The notes beneath the pieces were generated by a model. That model was not told the origin of the DNA and searched no databases. It saw nothing but the letters and a program-made list of their open reading frames with translations. Both the position numbers and the translations under genes were made by a program. From Planctomycetota bacterium (GTDB taxonomy: Bacteria > Planctomycetota > UBA8742 > UBA2392), in the NCBI GenBank assembly GCA_020845475.1, contig JADLFN010000039.1:62001-126000 (forward strand): a DNA stretch of 64,000 nucleotides, read 5' to 3'. Shown here in pieces: positions 37,635 through 46,734 of the stretch; position 1 is the first letter of the stretch, and the number at the start of each line of letters is the position of its first letter.

Positions 37635-38468
37635 ATGAAAGGCTTCACACTGATTGCGGTAATCTTCGGCTCGATCCTCGGTGGCGCCGTGGGCGGCTAT
37701 GGCGCGGCGCAGCTTGCACCGGCCAAGGCCGAAACAACCACCCGCAAGGCGCAGGTCATTGAAGGCACGGAATCGAACGACGATTACGCCGCCAAGTTTG
37801 AGGAACAGAAAAAGGCCATCGCCACGCTCGAAAGCAAGCTGGCTGACCTCAACACGCGCCTGGATCACGCCAACAAAGCCGCGCAGGATTCGGCAGCGAT
37901 CGACAAAAAGATCAGCGATCTGGACGCGACCGTGGCCAAAGTGAAGGAAAAGGTCGAGAACCAGCCGGCGCCCGCCGCCGGTTCTGGCCCGGTCGTTGCC
38001 GGCGCCGTGACGCAGGACGACTTCGACAAAATGGCCGACGCACGCGAGAAGCGCAAAGATGAAGAGCGCCGCGTCGCGCGCGAAAAGGAAATGGCCGACT
38101 TCATGGCCAAGCGCAACGCCTCCACCGTGGACAACATGGACAAGAAGCTCCAGCTTCAGGTCGAGCAGAAGGAGAAGCTCACCAAGGTGCTTGAGGCGCA
38201 ACAGGCCAAATACGCCGAAGTCGCCAAGCGCGGCCAGGAAGCCCGCGACAAAGGCGAGCAGTTTGACTGGCGCACAGAAATGCAGAATGTTTCCAACGAG
38301 ACGCTGACGCTGGTTCGCAATGAACTCACGCCCGGCCAGCTGGCGATCTTCGACGAGGCCACGAAGGAAAGCGGCATGCGCGCCTTTGAGCCGCAGGGCG
38401 GCATGGGCGGCCCGGGCATGGGCGGCCCCGGCGGCGGTCGCGGTGGTCGCGGCGGCGGCGGAAACTAG
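37635..38468 (+). CDS. hypothetical secreted/membrane coiled-coil protein with Gly-rich tail
   Basis: MKGFTLIAVIFGSILGGAVGGYGAAQL; C-terminal GGMGGPGMGGPGGGRGGRGGGGN. Confidence 0.65.
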   Translation: MKGFTLIAVIFGSILGGAVGGYGAAQLAPAKAETTTRKAQVIEGTESNDDYAAKFEEQKKAIATLESKLADLNTRLDHANKAAQDSAAIDKKISDLDATVAKVKEKVENQPAPAAGSGPVVAGAVTQDDFDKMADAREKRKDEERRVAREKEMADFMAKRNASTVDNMDKKLQLQVEQKEKLTKVLEAQQAKYAEVAKRGQEARDKGEQFDWRTEMQNVSNETLTLVRNELTPGQLAIFDEATKESGMRAFEPQGGMGGPGMGGPGGGRGGRGGGGN

Positions 38469-38483
38469 ACGGTTCGAGAATGA

Positions 38484-38513
38484 AAAAGGACGCGGCTTGG
38501 GCCGCGTCCTTTT
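38484..38513. terminator. bidirectional intrinsic terminator
   Basis: AAAAGGACGCGGC-TTGG-GCCGCGTCCTTTT between convergent genes. Confidence 0.92.
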
Positions 38514-38529
38514 CAATTTGCGCACACTC

Positions 38530-39111
38530 TCAGGCATCAAGTTTGAGCAAGAGCGGCAGCAGCCGCTCAATCGGCAATCCCATGATATTCGCGTAGCTGC
38601 CTTCAAATTTCGCAACGAAGCTGCCACTGGATTCAATCGCCAGCGCGCCGGCTTTGCCCATGGGTTCGCCGGTTTTCACGTAGGCATTGATTTCTTCCGC
38701 CGTCGCCGGCTTCATTTCGACGACACTCGTTTCGGCGAACGAGAACGTGGCCATGTCGCGCGTATCGATCACGCACACGCCCGTGATCACACGCTGCAGC
38801 TTCATCGCCACTGCTTCGGCGATGATTTTGCGGGCGTCATTTTCGTCAATCGGCTTGTTGATGATCTTGCCGCGCCAGGTGCAGATCGTGTCGGCGGCGA
38901 TCACGATGGCCCCCTTGTTCACGCGCGGCACCACCGCCAGCGCTTTGCGCGCGGCCAAGGTTGTCACGTATTTCTCGGGTTCGTCGTGCGGGTGGAGGTC
39001 TTCATCAACGTTGCTGACGATGACCGTGAACTTCACGCCGGCTTCTTCAAGTATCTGCTTGCGGGCCGAGGAGCCTGAGGCCAGCACGACTTCGCGATTG
39101 ATCAGGCTCAT
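38530..39111 (-). CDS. maf: Maf-family nucleotide pyrophosphatase
   Basis: VVLASGSSARKQILEEAGVKF, AADTICTWRGKIINKPIDENDARKII, YANIMGLPIERL. Confidence 0.9.
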   Translation of the reverse strand: MSLINREVVLASGSSARKQILEEAGVKFTVIVSNVDEDLHPHDEPEKYVTTLAARKALAVVPRVNKGAIVIAADTICTWRGKIINKPIDENDARKIIAEAVAMKLQRVITGVCVIDTRDMATFSFAETSVVEMKPATAEEINAYVKTGEPMGKAGALAIESSGSFVAKFEGSYANIMGLPIERLLPLLLKLDA

Positions 39112-39121
39112 GGCGGGGATG

Positions 39122-39658
39122 CTAGTGCCGCTTGGCGTCGATTTCCATCTGGCGCTGAATCTCTTCGGCGGTGACTACTGTTTCATCGGCGTTGATGCCG
39201 GGGCACTGCTGCGCCTCGCGCTCCCAGGTTTCCTTCGACAGCATGATTTTGCCCCAATAGGGATAGGTGCGACATTGCGTGGGGCGCGCGTCGTAGACGG
39301 CGCAACCTTTGTCGGGCACGTAGAAAATGCAGTCGTTGTTGGCACGCTCGATGAGCGAGTAGCCGCGCCCCATGCGGCGCACGTAGCGGCGCGTGAACTG
39401 GTCGAGAGTGAGTTTCATGACCTCGGCCAGGCGCGTCATCTCTTCGAGATTGACCCAAACGGCGCCGGGGCCGCGCTTGCCGCTGCAGCAATCGCCGCAC
39501 TCGGGGCCCTTGCACCTAAAATGCACGCCCTGTTCGAACCATTGGGCATCCGGCTTCGTTTGCGGGTCTGAGGACACAAGGCAAGCATATGACGCACGCA
39601 CTTCGAATCTACGCCCCGGGCTTTTCCTTGTCAGAATGCCGGACAGCCCGGAACCCAC
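39122..39658 (-). CDS. YkgJ-family cysteine cluster protein
   Basis: FRCKGPECGDCCSGK, DCIFYVPDKGCAVYDARPTQCRTYPYW; true start may lie downstream of 39658. Confidence 0.8.
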   Translation of the reverse strand: MGSGLSGILTRKSPGRRFEVRASYACLVSSDPQTKPDAQWFEQGVHFRCKGPECGDCCSGKRGPGAVWVNLEEMTRLAEVMKLTLDQFTRRYVRRMGRGYSLIERANNDCIFYVPDKGCAVYDARPTQCRTYPYWGKIMLSKETWEREAQQCPGINADETVVTAEEIQRQMEIDAKRH

Positions 39659-39669
39659 GTGTGAACAGG

Positions 39670-40209
39670 ATGCCCGAAGCGGGTGACGACGCCGGACTCA
39701 TCAAGCGCGCCCTCGCGGGCGACGATGGGGCATTTTCTGCGCTGGTGGAGCGCCATTTCGGCGCGGCTTACGCCAGTGCTTACGCAGTGCTGGGCAACAG
39801 TTCGGACGCGGAGGAATTGGCGCAGGAAACTTTCGTGCAGGTGTTCCAGAAGCTGGAACGGTTGCGCGAGCCCGGCGCGTTTGTGGGCTGGGTCTGGCGC
39901 ATCGCCCATGACCTCGCCCTGAAACACATCCGCAAGCACGGGCGCATGAAGGTGGTGGAGGATGTGCCGGAAAGCGGCAGCGCGGAATCTCCGCTGGAAC
40001 CTCTGGTGGCGGGCGAGGATCAGCAGGGACTGCGCAAGGCGCTTGCCGCGCTGCCCGAGGACCAGCGCGAGGCTTTGCTCATGAAGTACTGGCAGGACCT
40101 GGAGTACGAAGAGATGTCCAAACGCACGGGAGTGAGCGAGGAAGCGCTCTACCAGCGCGTGTGCCGCGGCCTGAAGCGGCTGCGCGAAGTGCTCTCGGAG
40201 AAACCATGA
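39670..40209 (+). CDS. ECF-type RNA polymerase sigma factor
   Basis: SSDAEELAQETFVQVFQKLERL, LPEDQREALLMKYWQDLEYEEMSKRTGVSEEALYQRVCRGLKRLR. Confidence 0.92.
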   Translation: MPEAGDDAGLIKRALAGDDGAFSALVERHFGAAYASAYAVLGNSSDAEELAQETFVQVFQKLERLREPGAFVGWVWRIAHDLALKHIRKHGRMKVVEDVPESGSAESPLEPLVAGEDQQGLRKALAALPEDQREALLMKYWQDLEYEEMSKRTGVSEEALYQRVCRGLKRLREVLSEKP

Positions 40210-41069
40210 ACGGTTTTGACCGCACACCCGAAGGCGAAGAGATCATCGCGCTGCTCAAGCGCGCCGCGCCGCCAAGTCCCGACTCGCGCGCAGCGGCCCA
40301 GCGCGTTATGCAGCGCGTACGCGCGCCGGAACGCAAGGGCTGGATGGGCTATCTGGTCAGCGCGGGCGCTCTGGCTGCGGCCGCCGCTGTGGCTTTGATT
40401 GTGCTCTTTCCGCCCGCCGTCGATGCGCCAGGTTCTGCACCCGCCCCCGCACCGGCTCTTGCCAGCGGCGCTGATGCCGTGGATGACGGCATCTCGGTGC
40501 ACGTTCGCAGCGTTACGCCCCTGCCCTCCGGCGATGCCGTCGAACTCCTGCTTGATGCCGGCCTTGCGCGCGGCTTGCGCGCCGGAGACGAATTGCGGTT
40601 CAAGGGCACGGTCATTCGCATCGCAGCCGTGGGTATTTTCACGGCGCGGGCTATCGTTGACGCGGGCAAAGCTCCCGCCCGCGGTGAGCGCCTGACTTCA
40701 AAACTGACCGAAGCCATGCGCCGCGAGCAACGCTTTGAATTCATCGGCGGCGACCCAGGCGCGCTTTACGATTTTGGCGCCGTTCTCGAGCCGCTGCCCC
40801 GCCATGAGGCAAAACTGCGCGGCTTCTCCGATGGCCGCGCGCTGGTCGTGATCGAGACGATCAGCGCGATCTTGCGCGACCGCGGCGTGGAGACTTCTCT
40901 GGCCGGCGCGGTGGGACTCCAGAAAGGCGACGTGATCTTGAGCTGCAACGGTCTGCCTGCCGGCGACTTGCCGCAGTTCACGAGCGCGCTTGAACTCTCG
41001 CGCCGCGGCGGCCAATTGAAGCTTCGTGTGCTGCGCGGCTCTTCCGAACTCGAACTCATCAAACGTTAA
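40206..41069 (+). CDS. putative anti-sigma factor with TM and C-terminal PDZ domain
   Basis: ATGA overlap with sigma gene; TM GYLVSAGALAAAAAVALIVLF; PDZ GLQKGDVILSCNGLPAGDLPQFTSALE. Confidence 0.75.
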   Translation: MNGFDRTPEGEEIIALLKRAAPPSPDSRAAAQRVMQRVRAPERKGWMGYLVSAGALAAAAAVALIVLFPPAVDAPGSAPAPAPALASGADAVDDGISVHVRSVTPLPSGDAVELLLDAGLARGLRAGDELRFKGTVIRIAAVGIFTARAIVDAGKAPARGERLTSKLTEAMRREQRFEFIGGDPGALYDFGAVLEPLPRHEAKLRGFSDGRALVVIETISAILRDRGVETSLAGAVGLQKGDVILSCNGLPAGDLPQFTSALELSRRGGQLKLRVLRGSSELELIKR

Positions 41070-41116
41070 TACAAGGCTGCGCTGGAATTCCGGGGGGCGC
41101 GCGCTAGATTCCGCGC

Positions 41117-42127
41117 ATGGCTGATACTGGGTCCAAGGGCGCGGTTCTTGCCGCCGTTGTCGTCAATGTCTTCATCACGATCCTGAAGTTCGTGGCCTTT
41201 GGTGTTTCCGGATCAGGCTCGATGTTCTCCGAGGCCATGCACACACTGGCCGACGCGGGCAACCAGTTCCTGCTGTTCCTAGGCATCCGCCGCAGCGAGC
41301 GTCCGGCCGACGCCACGTTCCACTATGGTTATGGTTATGAGCGCTTTCTTTTCGCGCTGCTTTCGGCTGTGGGCATTTTTGTGCTGGGCTGCGGCGTCAC
41401 GATCTATCACGGCATTGACGGCCTGATTGAGGGCCACAAGCCCCATCCCGGCTGGCTTGACTTCACCGTGCTCGGCATCGGCTTTGTTCTCGATGGCTGG
41501 GTGCTGCTCAAGGCAATCAGCGTGGTGCGCAAACAGAAGGGCTCGCTGGGCTTCTTTCAGTACTTGCGCAGCACCAGCGACCCGACCGTTCTGGCCGTGC
41601 TCTTTGAGGATTGCGTCGCGTGCGTGGGCGTGCTGATTGCGCTTGGCGGCATCGGCTTCTCGGTGGCGTTCAACAGCGGCGTGCCTGATGCCATCGGCTC
41701 GATCCTGATCGGCATCCTGCTGGGCATTGTCGCGGTCTGGCTGGGCTTCAAAAACCGCGCGCTGATTCTGGGCGTGGCGATTCCCAGGGATATCGAGCAG
41801 AAGATCGTTGACTGGCTCAAGAGCCAGCCCTCGATCGAGGCCGTGCATGCCGTGCAAAGCCGCGTCATTGGAAGCGACCAGTTCAAGTTCAAGGCCGAGG
41901 TCGATTTCAGCGGGCGCGCAATCTCGCAGGCCCTGGTCGGCTGGCTGGAGAATGAACCCGTGGTGAAAACCGGCGCCGCGGATCAGACACCCGAGCAGCG
42001 GCTGGAGTTCGCGCGGGTGTTTGCGGAAAAAATGATGCAGGCCCAGGGCGCTGAAGTGAACCGCATCGAGGAAGAAATGCGCAAGGCGTTTCCGCAGCTC
42101 CTGTTCATCGACCTTGAAGCGCACTGA
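41117..42127 (+). CDS. cation diffusion facilitator family transporter
   Basis: SGSMFSEAMHTLADAGNQFLLFLGIRRS, FHYGYGYERFLFALLSAVGIF, six-TM pattern and C-terminal cytoplasmic domain. Confidence 0.88.
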   Translation: MADTGSKGAVLAAVVVNVFITILKFVAFGVSGSGSMFSEAMHTLADAGNQFLLFLGIRRSERPADATFHYGYGYERFLFALLSAVGIFVLGCGVTIYHGIDGLIEGHKPHPGWLDFTVLGIGFVLDGWVLLKAISVVRKQKGSLGFFQYLRSTSDPTVLAVLFEDCVACVGVLIALGGIGFSVAFNSGVPDAIGSILIGILLGIVAVWLGFKNRALILGVAIPRDIEQKIVDWLKSQPSIEAVHAVQSRVIGSDQFKFKAEVDFSGRAISQALVGWLENEPVVKTGAADQTPEQRLEFARVFAEKMMQAQGAEVNRIEEEMRKAFPQLLFIDLEAH

Positions 42128-42139
42128 CCGGACGCATTT

Positions 42140-42634
42140 TCACTTTGACGTGTTTTCGCGCTGCCACGCGCGGCGGATGCGCGCCAGTTGCTTGACGTGG
42201 CTCTCAAGGTGCAGCGCAAAATACACGCACAGCCCGGCCACGGTTACGTCGTGTCCTTCGCTGTGCCGGCCCTTGAGTTTGAGCTGCCCGGGTGAAAGGG
42301 ATTCAATCAGGGCCACATTCAGCGCACTGGAGGCCCGCAGCGAATCCAGCGCCAGCCGCACATCCAGCTGCGCATCACGCAGCAAGCCCACCCACGCGGG
42401 CAGATTGACGCCGGCGAGCGTGGGGTAATTTTCCGTGAGCAGACGCCGCAGGCGCATGCCCAGATTCTGGTCGGTTTCCGCCGCGTGAAAGGCCACCTCG
42501 CGTGAGGACCACGCCTTTTCGCCTGGCCTGAAGTCGAGCCGATCCGCGGGCACGGCCAGCGCGGCCTCACAAAACTGTTCCACGGCCGAAAGATATTTAT
42601 CGGCAATGGCTTCAAGGTCCGGGGCATCGGCCAT
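42140..42634 (-). CDS. DinB-like four-helix protein
   Basis: RPGEKAWSSREVAFHAAETDQNL and HLESHVKQLARIR histidine pattern; ATG at 42634. Confidence 0.7.
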   Translation of the reverse strand: MADAPDLEAIADKYLSAVEQFCEAALAVPADRLDFRPGEKAWSSREVAFHAAETDQNLGMRLRRLLTENYPTLAGVNLPAWVGLLRDAQLDVRLALDSLRASSALNVALIESLSPGQLKLKGRHSEGHDVTVAGLCVYFALHLESHVKQLARIRRAWQRENTSK

Positions 42635-42649
42635 GGCGCAATGGTAACG

Positions 42650-42673
42650 AAAAAGCGCGGGCCTTGCCCGCGC
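42650..42673 (-). terminator. intrinsic terminator (minus strand)
   Basis: Minus strand GCGCGGGC-AAG-GCCCGCGC-TTTTT downstream of 42694..44589. Confidence 0.88.
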
Positions 42674-42693
42674 GAGCACCCGGCAGACTGCGA

Positions 42694-44589
42694 TTATTTG
42701 CCTTCTTCGCCTTTGGGCATCTCGCGCGACTGTTTTTCGAGCGCTTTGTCGCCGTCCTTGGGCTCTTCGGCCTTCTTGCTGCCGTCGCGCTGGCCATTGG
42801 GCAGTTCTTTGGCGTCGCGCGCTTCGCCTTTTTTGTCCTTCACGAGGTCGCGCTTGGCGAACTCGCGGAGGCGATTGGCAAAACGTTTGGACCAATCGGC
42901 GTAGCTCTTGACCTCGCACGTGCACTCCAGTGCCATTTTCAGCGTCTCATCGAGCGAAAGTTCCTGGTTGCCCTGGTAGGCTTCCTCCACTTCGCCCAGG
43001 ATGCCCGTCAGGTCCTTCACGCTGAAGCTCTCGAGCTCAAGCACCCGGTTCATCAGCGCCGCGAGCGTGTAGCTGGCGTGGGGCAAACGACCCAGGCGCA
43101 CAATCTGATCCTGAAGTGCGGTGGATTCGACACGGCTCAGCTTGCGCGCCGAAAGCAGCTTGTCGATGCGCGCCAGATTTACTTCACGGCGCACCACGCC
43201 GCACCACTCCGGCAGCACAAAGGGCTTCACCTTGGGAGTGGCCGGCATCTTGCCGAACTCGACATCCACCTGCGCGCCGGCTTCAATCGTTAAGGTGTGT
43301 TCGCCAAAGCGCAGCACGCTTTGCCCGCTGGACTGGGAGATGGCCACCTTGCGCGCAGTCTTGCGCACCACCAGCACCATCCCCGACTTGACCGTCAGCG
43401 CATAAGCGTCAAAGCCGACGACCGGCGACACTTTGCCGCCGTCAAAATCAACGGCAACTTCACCGTCTTCGAAGTTGAAACCCTCGGATGTCAGGGTGAA
43501 CACCGTGCGCCTGCCCGCCGCAAAATGGCCGCCCGCGCGCCAGTTGAATACGGAAATGCAGTTGGCGCTTGTGGTCAGTTTCATGCCCACGCGCAATTCC
43601 ACTTCAGTGTCCAGCGCCACAAGCTTGCCGCCTTCATCAGGCAGATTGACGCGCCCCGAAGGCACGCTGAGCATGCGGCCCCAGGCAGCGGGGGTCTGCG
43701 GCGCCTTGGGCGGGGAATCGGTGCTTTCGGGCTCGTTTGGCTTCTTGGGCTCAACGCTCGTGCCGGGAATGGGGCCGGCGCCGGGGTTGGCCGGCTCCTT
43801 CTTTTCCTCAACGGGCGGCGTCTCTACTTTGGGCTTGGGCCCGTCGTTCTTGGGCTCTTCGCCCCTTGGCGGCGCCGTTCTTTCGCGGCCTGAACCTTCC
43901 TCGGGGTGTTCAACAACCTGATCTTTCTTGACCGGCGGAAGCTTGTCCTCTTCGTCTTCTTCGACTGTGCCTTCGCGCTTGGGCGCGGGCGCCGGGGGCA
44001 GACTGGGCTCCGACTTCGGCGCTTCGGGCGCGCCGGATTGCGGCCCCTTGCCCGGCGTTGCAGCTTCACGCCGGGGGGGTGGCGCAGCGCCATCGCGCAC
44101 CGGAACCGGCTGGCCCGAAACTTCAGGCGGCGAATGCGGCTTGCCACTCCCGATGATGCCCGTGAGGAAACCTATGGCCAGAAACAGCGCGGCTGCCGCA
44201 GAAACGGCGCCGATGCTCGAAAGTAGGGTGGTGATCGTGGCCTGGCGGCGCAGCAGCGCCGTGCGCCGCGAGGTGGGCGCCGCAAAGGCCGCCTGTTCTG
44301 CCGCCAACTGCGTTCCCAGGTTGCTGTCTTCAATGATCGCGGTGAGGTCGGCGTCGGTGGGCACGTGATCAGGCTGAACTTTGCGCATCACGCGCGCCGT
44401 GAAATCCGTGGGCAATTCCAGACGTTCAAACAGCGCCACCGTCGAGAGATGCGCACCAATCAATTCATCGTACTCGGCGCGCATCGTGGGATCCGACAGC
44501 AGCGCGCGGGCAAGCTCCTCACGCTCCGGCGGCGAGGCTTTGCCGTCGATGGCGCGATTCATCAGGATGTCGAGGTGCTCACGGTTCAT
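42694..44589 (-). CDS. putative membrane anti-sigma/FecR-like protein
   Basis: N-terminal MNREHLDILMNRAIDGKASPPEREELARAL like zinc-less anti-sigma/FecR N-terminus, TM TTLLSSIGAVSAAAALFLAIGFLTG, Pro-rich linker, FecR-like region; downstream of a sigma gene. Confidence 0.65.
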   Translation of the reverse strand: MNREHLDILMNRAIDGKASPPEREELARALLSDPTMRAEYDELIGAHLSTVALFERLELPTDFTARVMRKVQPDHVPTDADLTAIIEDSNLGTQLAAEQAAFAAPTSRRTALLRRQATITTLLSSIGAVSAAAALFLAIGFLTGIIGSGKPHSPPEVSGQPVPVRDGAAPPPRREAATPGKGPQSGAPEAPKSEPSLPPAPAPKREGTVEEDEEDKLPPVKKDQVVEHPEEGSGRERTAPPRGEEPKNDGPKPKVETPPVEEKKEPANPGAGPIPGTSVEPKKPNEPESTDSPPKAPQTPAAWGRMLSVPSGRVNLPDEGGKLVALDTEVELRVGMKLTTSANCISVFNWRAGGHFAAGRRTVFTLTSEGFNFEDGEVAVDFDGGKVSPVVGFDAYALTVKSGMVLVVRKTARKVAISQSSGQSVLRFGEHTLTIEAGAQVDVEFGKMPATPKVKPFVLPEWCGVVRREVNLARIDKLLSARKLSRVESTALQDQIVRLGRLPHASYTLAALMNRVLELESFSVKDLTGILGEVEEAYQGNQELSLDETLKMALECTCEVKSYADWSKRFANRLREFAKRDLVKDKKGEARDAKELPNGQRDGSKKAEEPKDGDKALEKQSREMPKGEEGK

Positions 44590-44660
44590 GGCCCGGTCTT
44601 CGATTCCGCCTGTTAGTGGACTTCTCTGTGGCTTCCTTACCTGTATTCAGCCCTCGCCGG

Positions 44661-45215
44661 CTATACGTCCGGCATCAGTTCTTTCAGCGCGCCGGCCAGG
44701 GCCTTGCGGGCGCGGTGCATGCACACTTCCACGGCCCCCACCGAAAGCCCCAGTTCTTCCGCGATTTCGGGGTACTCACATTCTTCCAGGTAGCGCTTGA
44801 TCAGCACCGCCTTGTAGCGCTCGGAGAGCGTGGCAATCGCCTTGTACAGCAGTTCGTGGCGCTCGCGCTGCTCAATGGACTCCAGCGGGTCCATGCCCAC
44901 CACTTCCAAGTCGTGGCCCTCGGGCAGGCCGGCGATCTTGCGGCGCTTGTAATAGTCGCGAATCAGGTTGCTCGCGATGCCCATCAGCCAGGCCTTGAGC
45001 CGCGCCGGATCTTTGAGGCGGGCGAGGTTTTCATAGCCCACCACAAAGGTCTCCTGCGCGATGTCCTGGGCCTGCCCCAGGTCTGCCACTTTGCGCAGGC
45101 ACAGGCCGTAGATGTTGTTCTGGTAACGGCGCACCACCTCTTCAAAAACGCTGCGGTCGCCCGTCAGGCAACGCTTGACGAGTTCATGGTCTTCAATTTT
45201 GGAACAATCCGCCAT
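44661..45215 (-). CDS. ECF-type RNA polymerase sigma factor
   Basis: AQDIAQETFVVGYENLARL, AWLMGIASNLIRDYYKRRK, YPEIAEELGLSVGAVEVCMHRARKALAGAL. Confidence 0.93.
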   Translation of the reverse strand: MADCSKIEDHELVKRCLTGDRSVFEEVVRRYQNNIYGLCLRKVADLGQAQDIAQETFVVGYENLARLKDPARLKAWLMGIASNLIRDYYKRRKIAGLPEGHDLEVVGMDPLESIEQRERHELLYKAIATLSERYKAVLIKRYLEECEYPEIAEELGLSVGAVEVCMHRARKALAGALKELMPDV

Positions 45216-45324
45216 GCGCTTCCAAGGGGAGGTGCAGGGCCTTCAAGAGGTAGTGGCTGACAACGCATCCAGCTTACCACAACGCGGGTACTTTCGCAGG
45301 CCGCCCCACGGGCGCCACCCGCTG

Positions 45325-46107
45325 TTACTTGGCAGCCTTGAAGCGCGCGAGCAGTTCGTCGTTGGTGAGGTGGTGGCGCATGTCGTCAGTTTGATGCTCG
45401 CTGGACAGCGTCAAATCGGAGTTCAGGAACAAAACGGCAGGCCGCGCTCCGCTCTGGTCGGGGTCGCGGATGTTCAAGCCCTTGTGCTCGAGGTGATAGA
45501 TTTTCGAAACCAGCGCCTTGGAGTCGCTCAACAACACCATTTTGAGGCCGTACTTCTCGGCTCTCGTTTTCAAATCGCCGGGCGGGTCGTTGCAGATGGC
45601 CACCATCTCGCCGCCGGCTTTCTTCACTTCGTCATAGACATTCTGGTATTCGCGCAACTCGCGAACGCAATACGCTCACCACAAGCCGCGCGTGAAGATC
45701 AGGATCACGCGCTTGCCTTTGAGGCTGCTGAACGCGAAATCCTTGCCTGTGGCGTCGGGCAGAGTGAACTCGGGCATGGCCTGACCGGTTTTCATGTCGG
45801 CGGGCGGCGGCATCATTTTGGTGCCCACAAGCATGAAGCCAAACAACCCCGCCGAGCCGACCAGCCCCAGCAGCATCAGCAGCGCGGCCAGCAGTTTGCC
45901 AAGTTTGCTTTCGCCCAGGCGCATGGCCTGAAATCCGCCCCAGAGCGCCCACGCACCGCCCAGAGCACCCACAATCAGCAGCGGCACGTCGCCATCGGAG
46001 AGCACGGGAATGTGCGGCAGAATCGGCTCGGGTGTCGGGCCCACCAGCACCCACGCAAACGCGGCAATGCACACGCCGAGAAAAGAGATAAGCAGGCCAA
46101 GTTTCAT
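45325..46107 (-). CDS. membrane-anchored AhpC/TSA-type redoxin, predicted selenoprotein (in-frame TGA at 45676..45678)
   Basis: Listed ORFs 45676..46299 and 45325..45657 are in the same frame, separated by one TGA: ...VILIFTRGLW-U-AYCVRELREYQNVYDEVKK...; start ATG 46107, three hydrophobic N-terminal segments, redoxin PEFTLPDATGKDFAFSSLKGKRVILIF. Confidence 0.82.
45646..45673 (-). promoter_or_regulatory. candidate bacterial SECIS hairpin
   Basis: Two nt 3' of the TGA on minus strand: GTATTGCG-TTCGCGAGTTG-CGC(G)AATAC. Confidence 0.45.
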
Positions 46108-46172
46108 ATGGAACGTTTTACGCACGCCCGGCGGCAAGGGCAAGGTGGCACGGGCAGCGCGCTTGCGCCCGG

Positions 46173-46631
46173 TCAAAGCACCTTTACGGCGTCGCCCACG
46201 CGCGCTTTGCCGCCCTTGAGCACGCGGCACATGATGCCCACGTGGCCCACGAACAGTTCTTCGCTGGGCGCCTCCACGCTCGAGGCAAAGTGCATGCACG
46301 GCTGGCGCGGCTTGGCGAGTTCGAGCACGGCTTCACCGACTTGGAGTTTCGTGCCAAGCGGAAGCCAGTTGACGTCCAGCTCGCTCGATACCACGACCTG
46401 CTCGCCAAAGCCGCCCGGCGCCTTGAGCTCGCGCTTGAAACTGGCCTTGAACCAGTCATAGCTGTGCTGCGTGATCAGGTTGACGTGGCGCGAGGTGGAC
46501 TTGCCGAACTTCTTGTCACCCTTGATGCCCTTGCCCTCGACGAGTTCGATTTCATCGCAGGCTTGACGCGTCAAGTCCGGCGTGCCCTCGAGCCCAACGC
46601 ATAGATGCAGGATTTTCGCGGGTTTGATCAT
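46173..46631 (-). CDS. MOSC domain protein
   Basis: KGIKGDKKFGKSTSRHVNLI, GGFGEQVVVSSELDVNWLPLGTKLQVGEAVLELAKPRQPC. Confidence 0.85.
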   Translation of the reverse strand: MIKPAKILHLCVGLEGTPDLTRQACDEIELVEGKGIKGDKKFGKSTSRHVNLITQHSYDWFKASFKRELKAPGGFGEQVVVSSELDVNWLPLGTKLQVGEAVLELAKPRQPCMHFASSVEAPSEELFVGHVGIMCRVLKGGKARVGDAVKVL

Positions 46632-46734
46632 GAAGGAATCCTAACTTTGAAGTACTCCGCTGCTAGCAGTCGCAAAATCCATTGATGTTGATAGAATGTG
46701 GGGCAAGACATTGTGGAAACCCGACACAGGAGAG

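Noticed and set aside
38401-38465. Gly-rich GGCGGCCCGG repeat as a DNA element
   Set aside because: It is the coding sequence of the Gly-rich C-terminus of 37635..38468.
45676-45678. Simple frameshift or gene-end explanation for the TGA
   Set aside because: Frame is identical on both sides and the TGA sits precisely at the redox Cys column; a nonsense mutation remains possible but is less economical.
45175-46461. 428-aa plus-strand ORF
   Set aside because: Antisense to sigma gene, selenoprotein candidate and MOSC gene; composition artefact.
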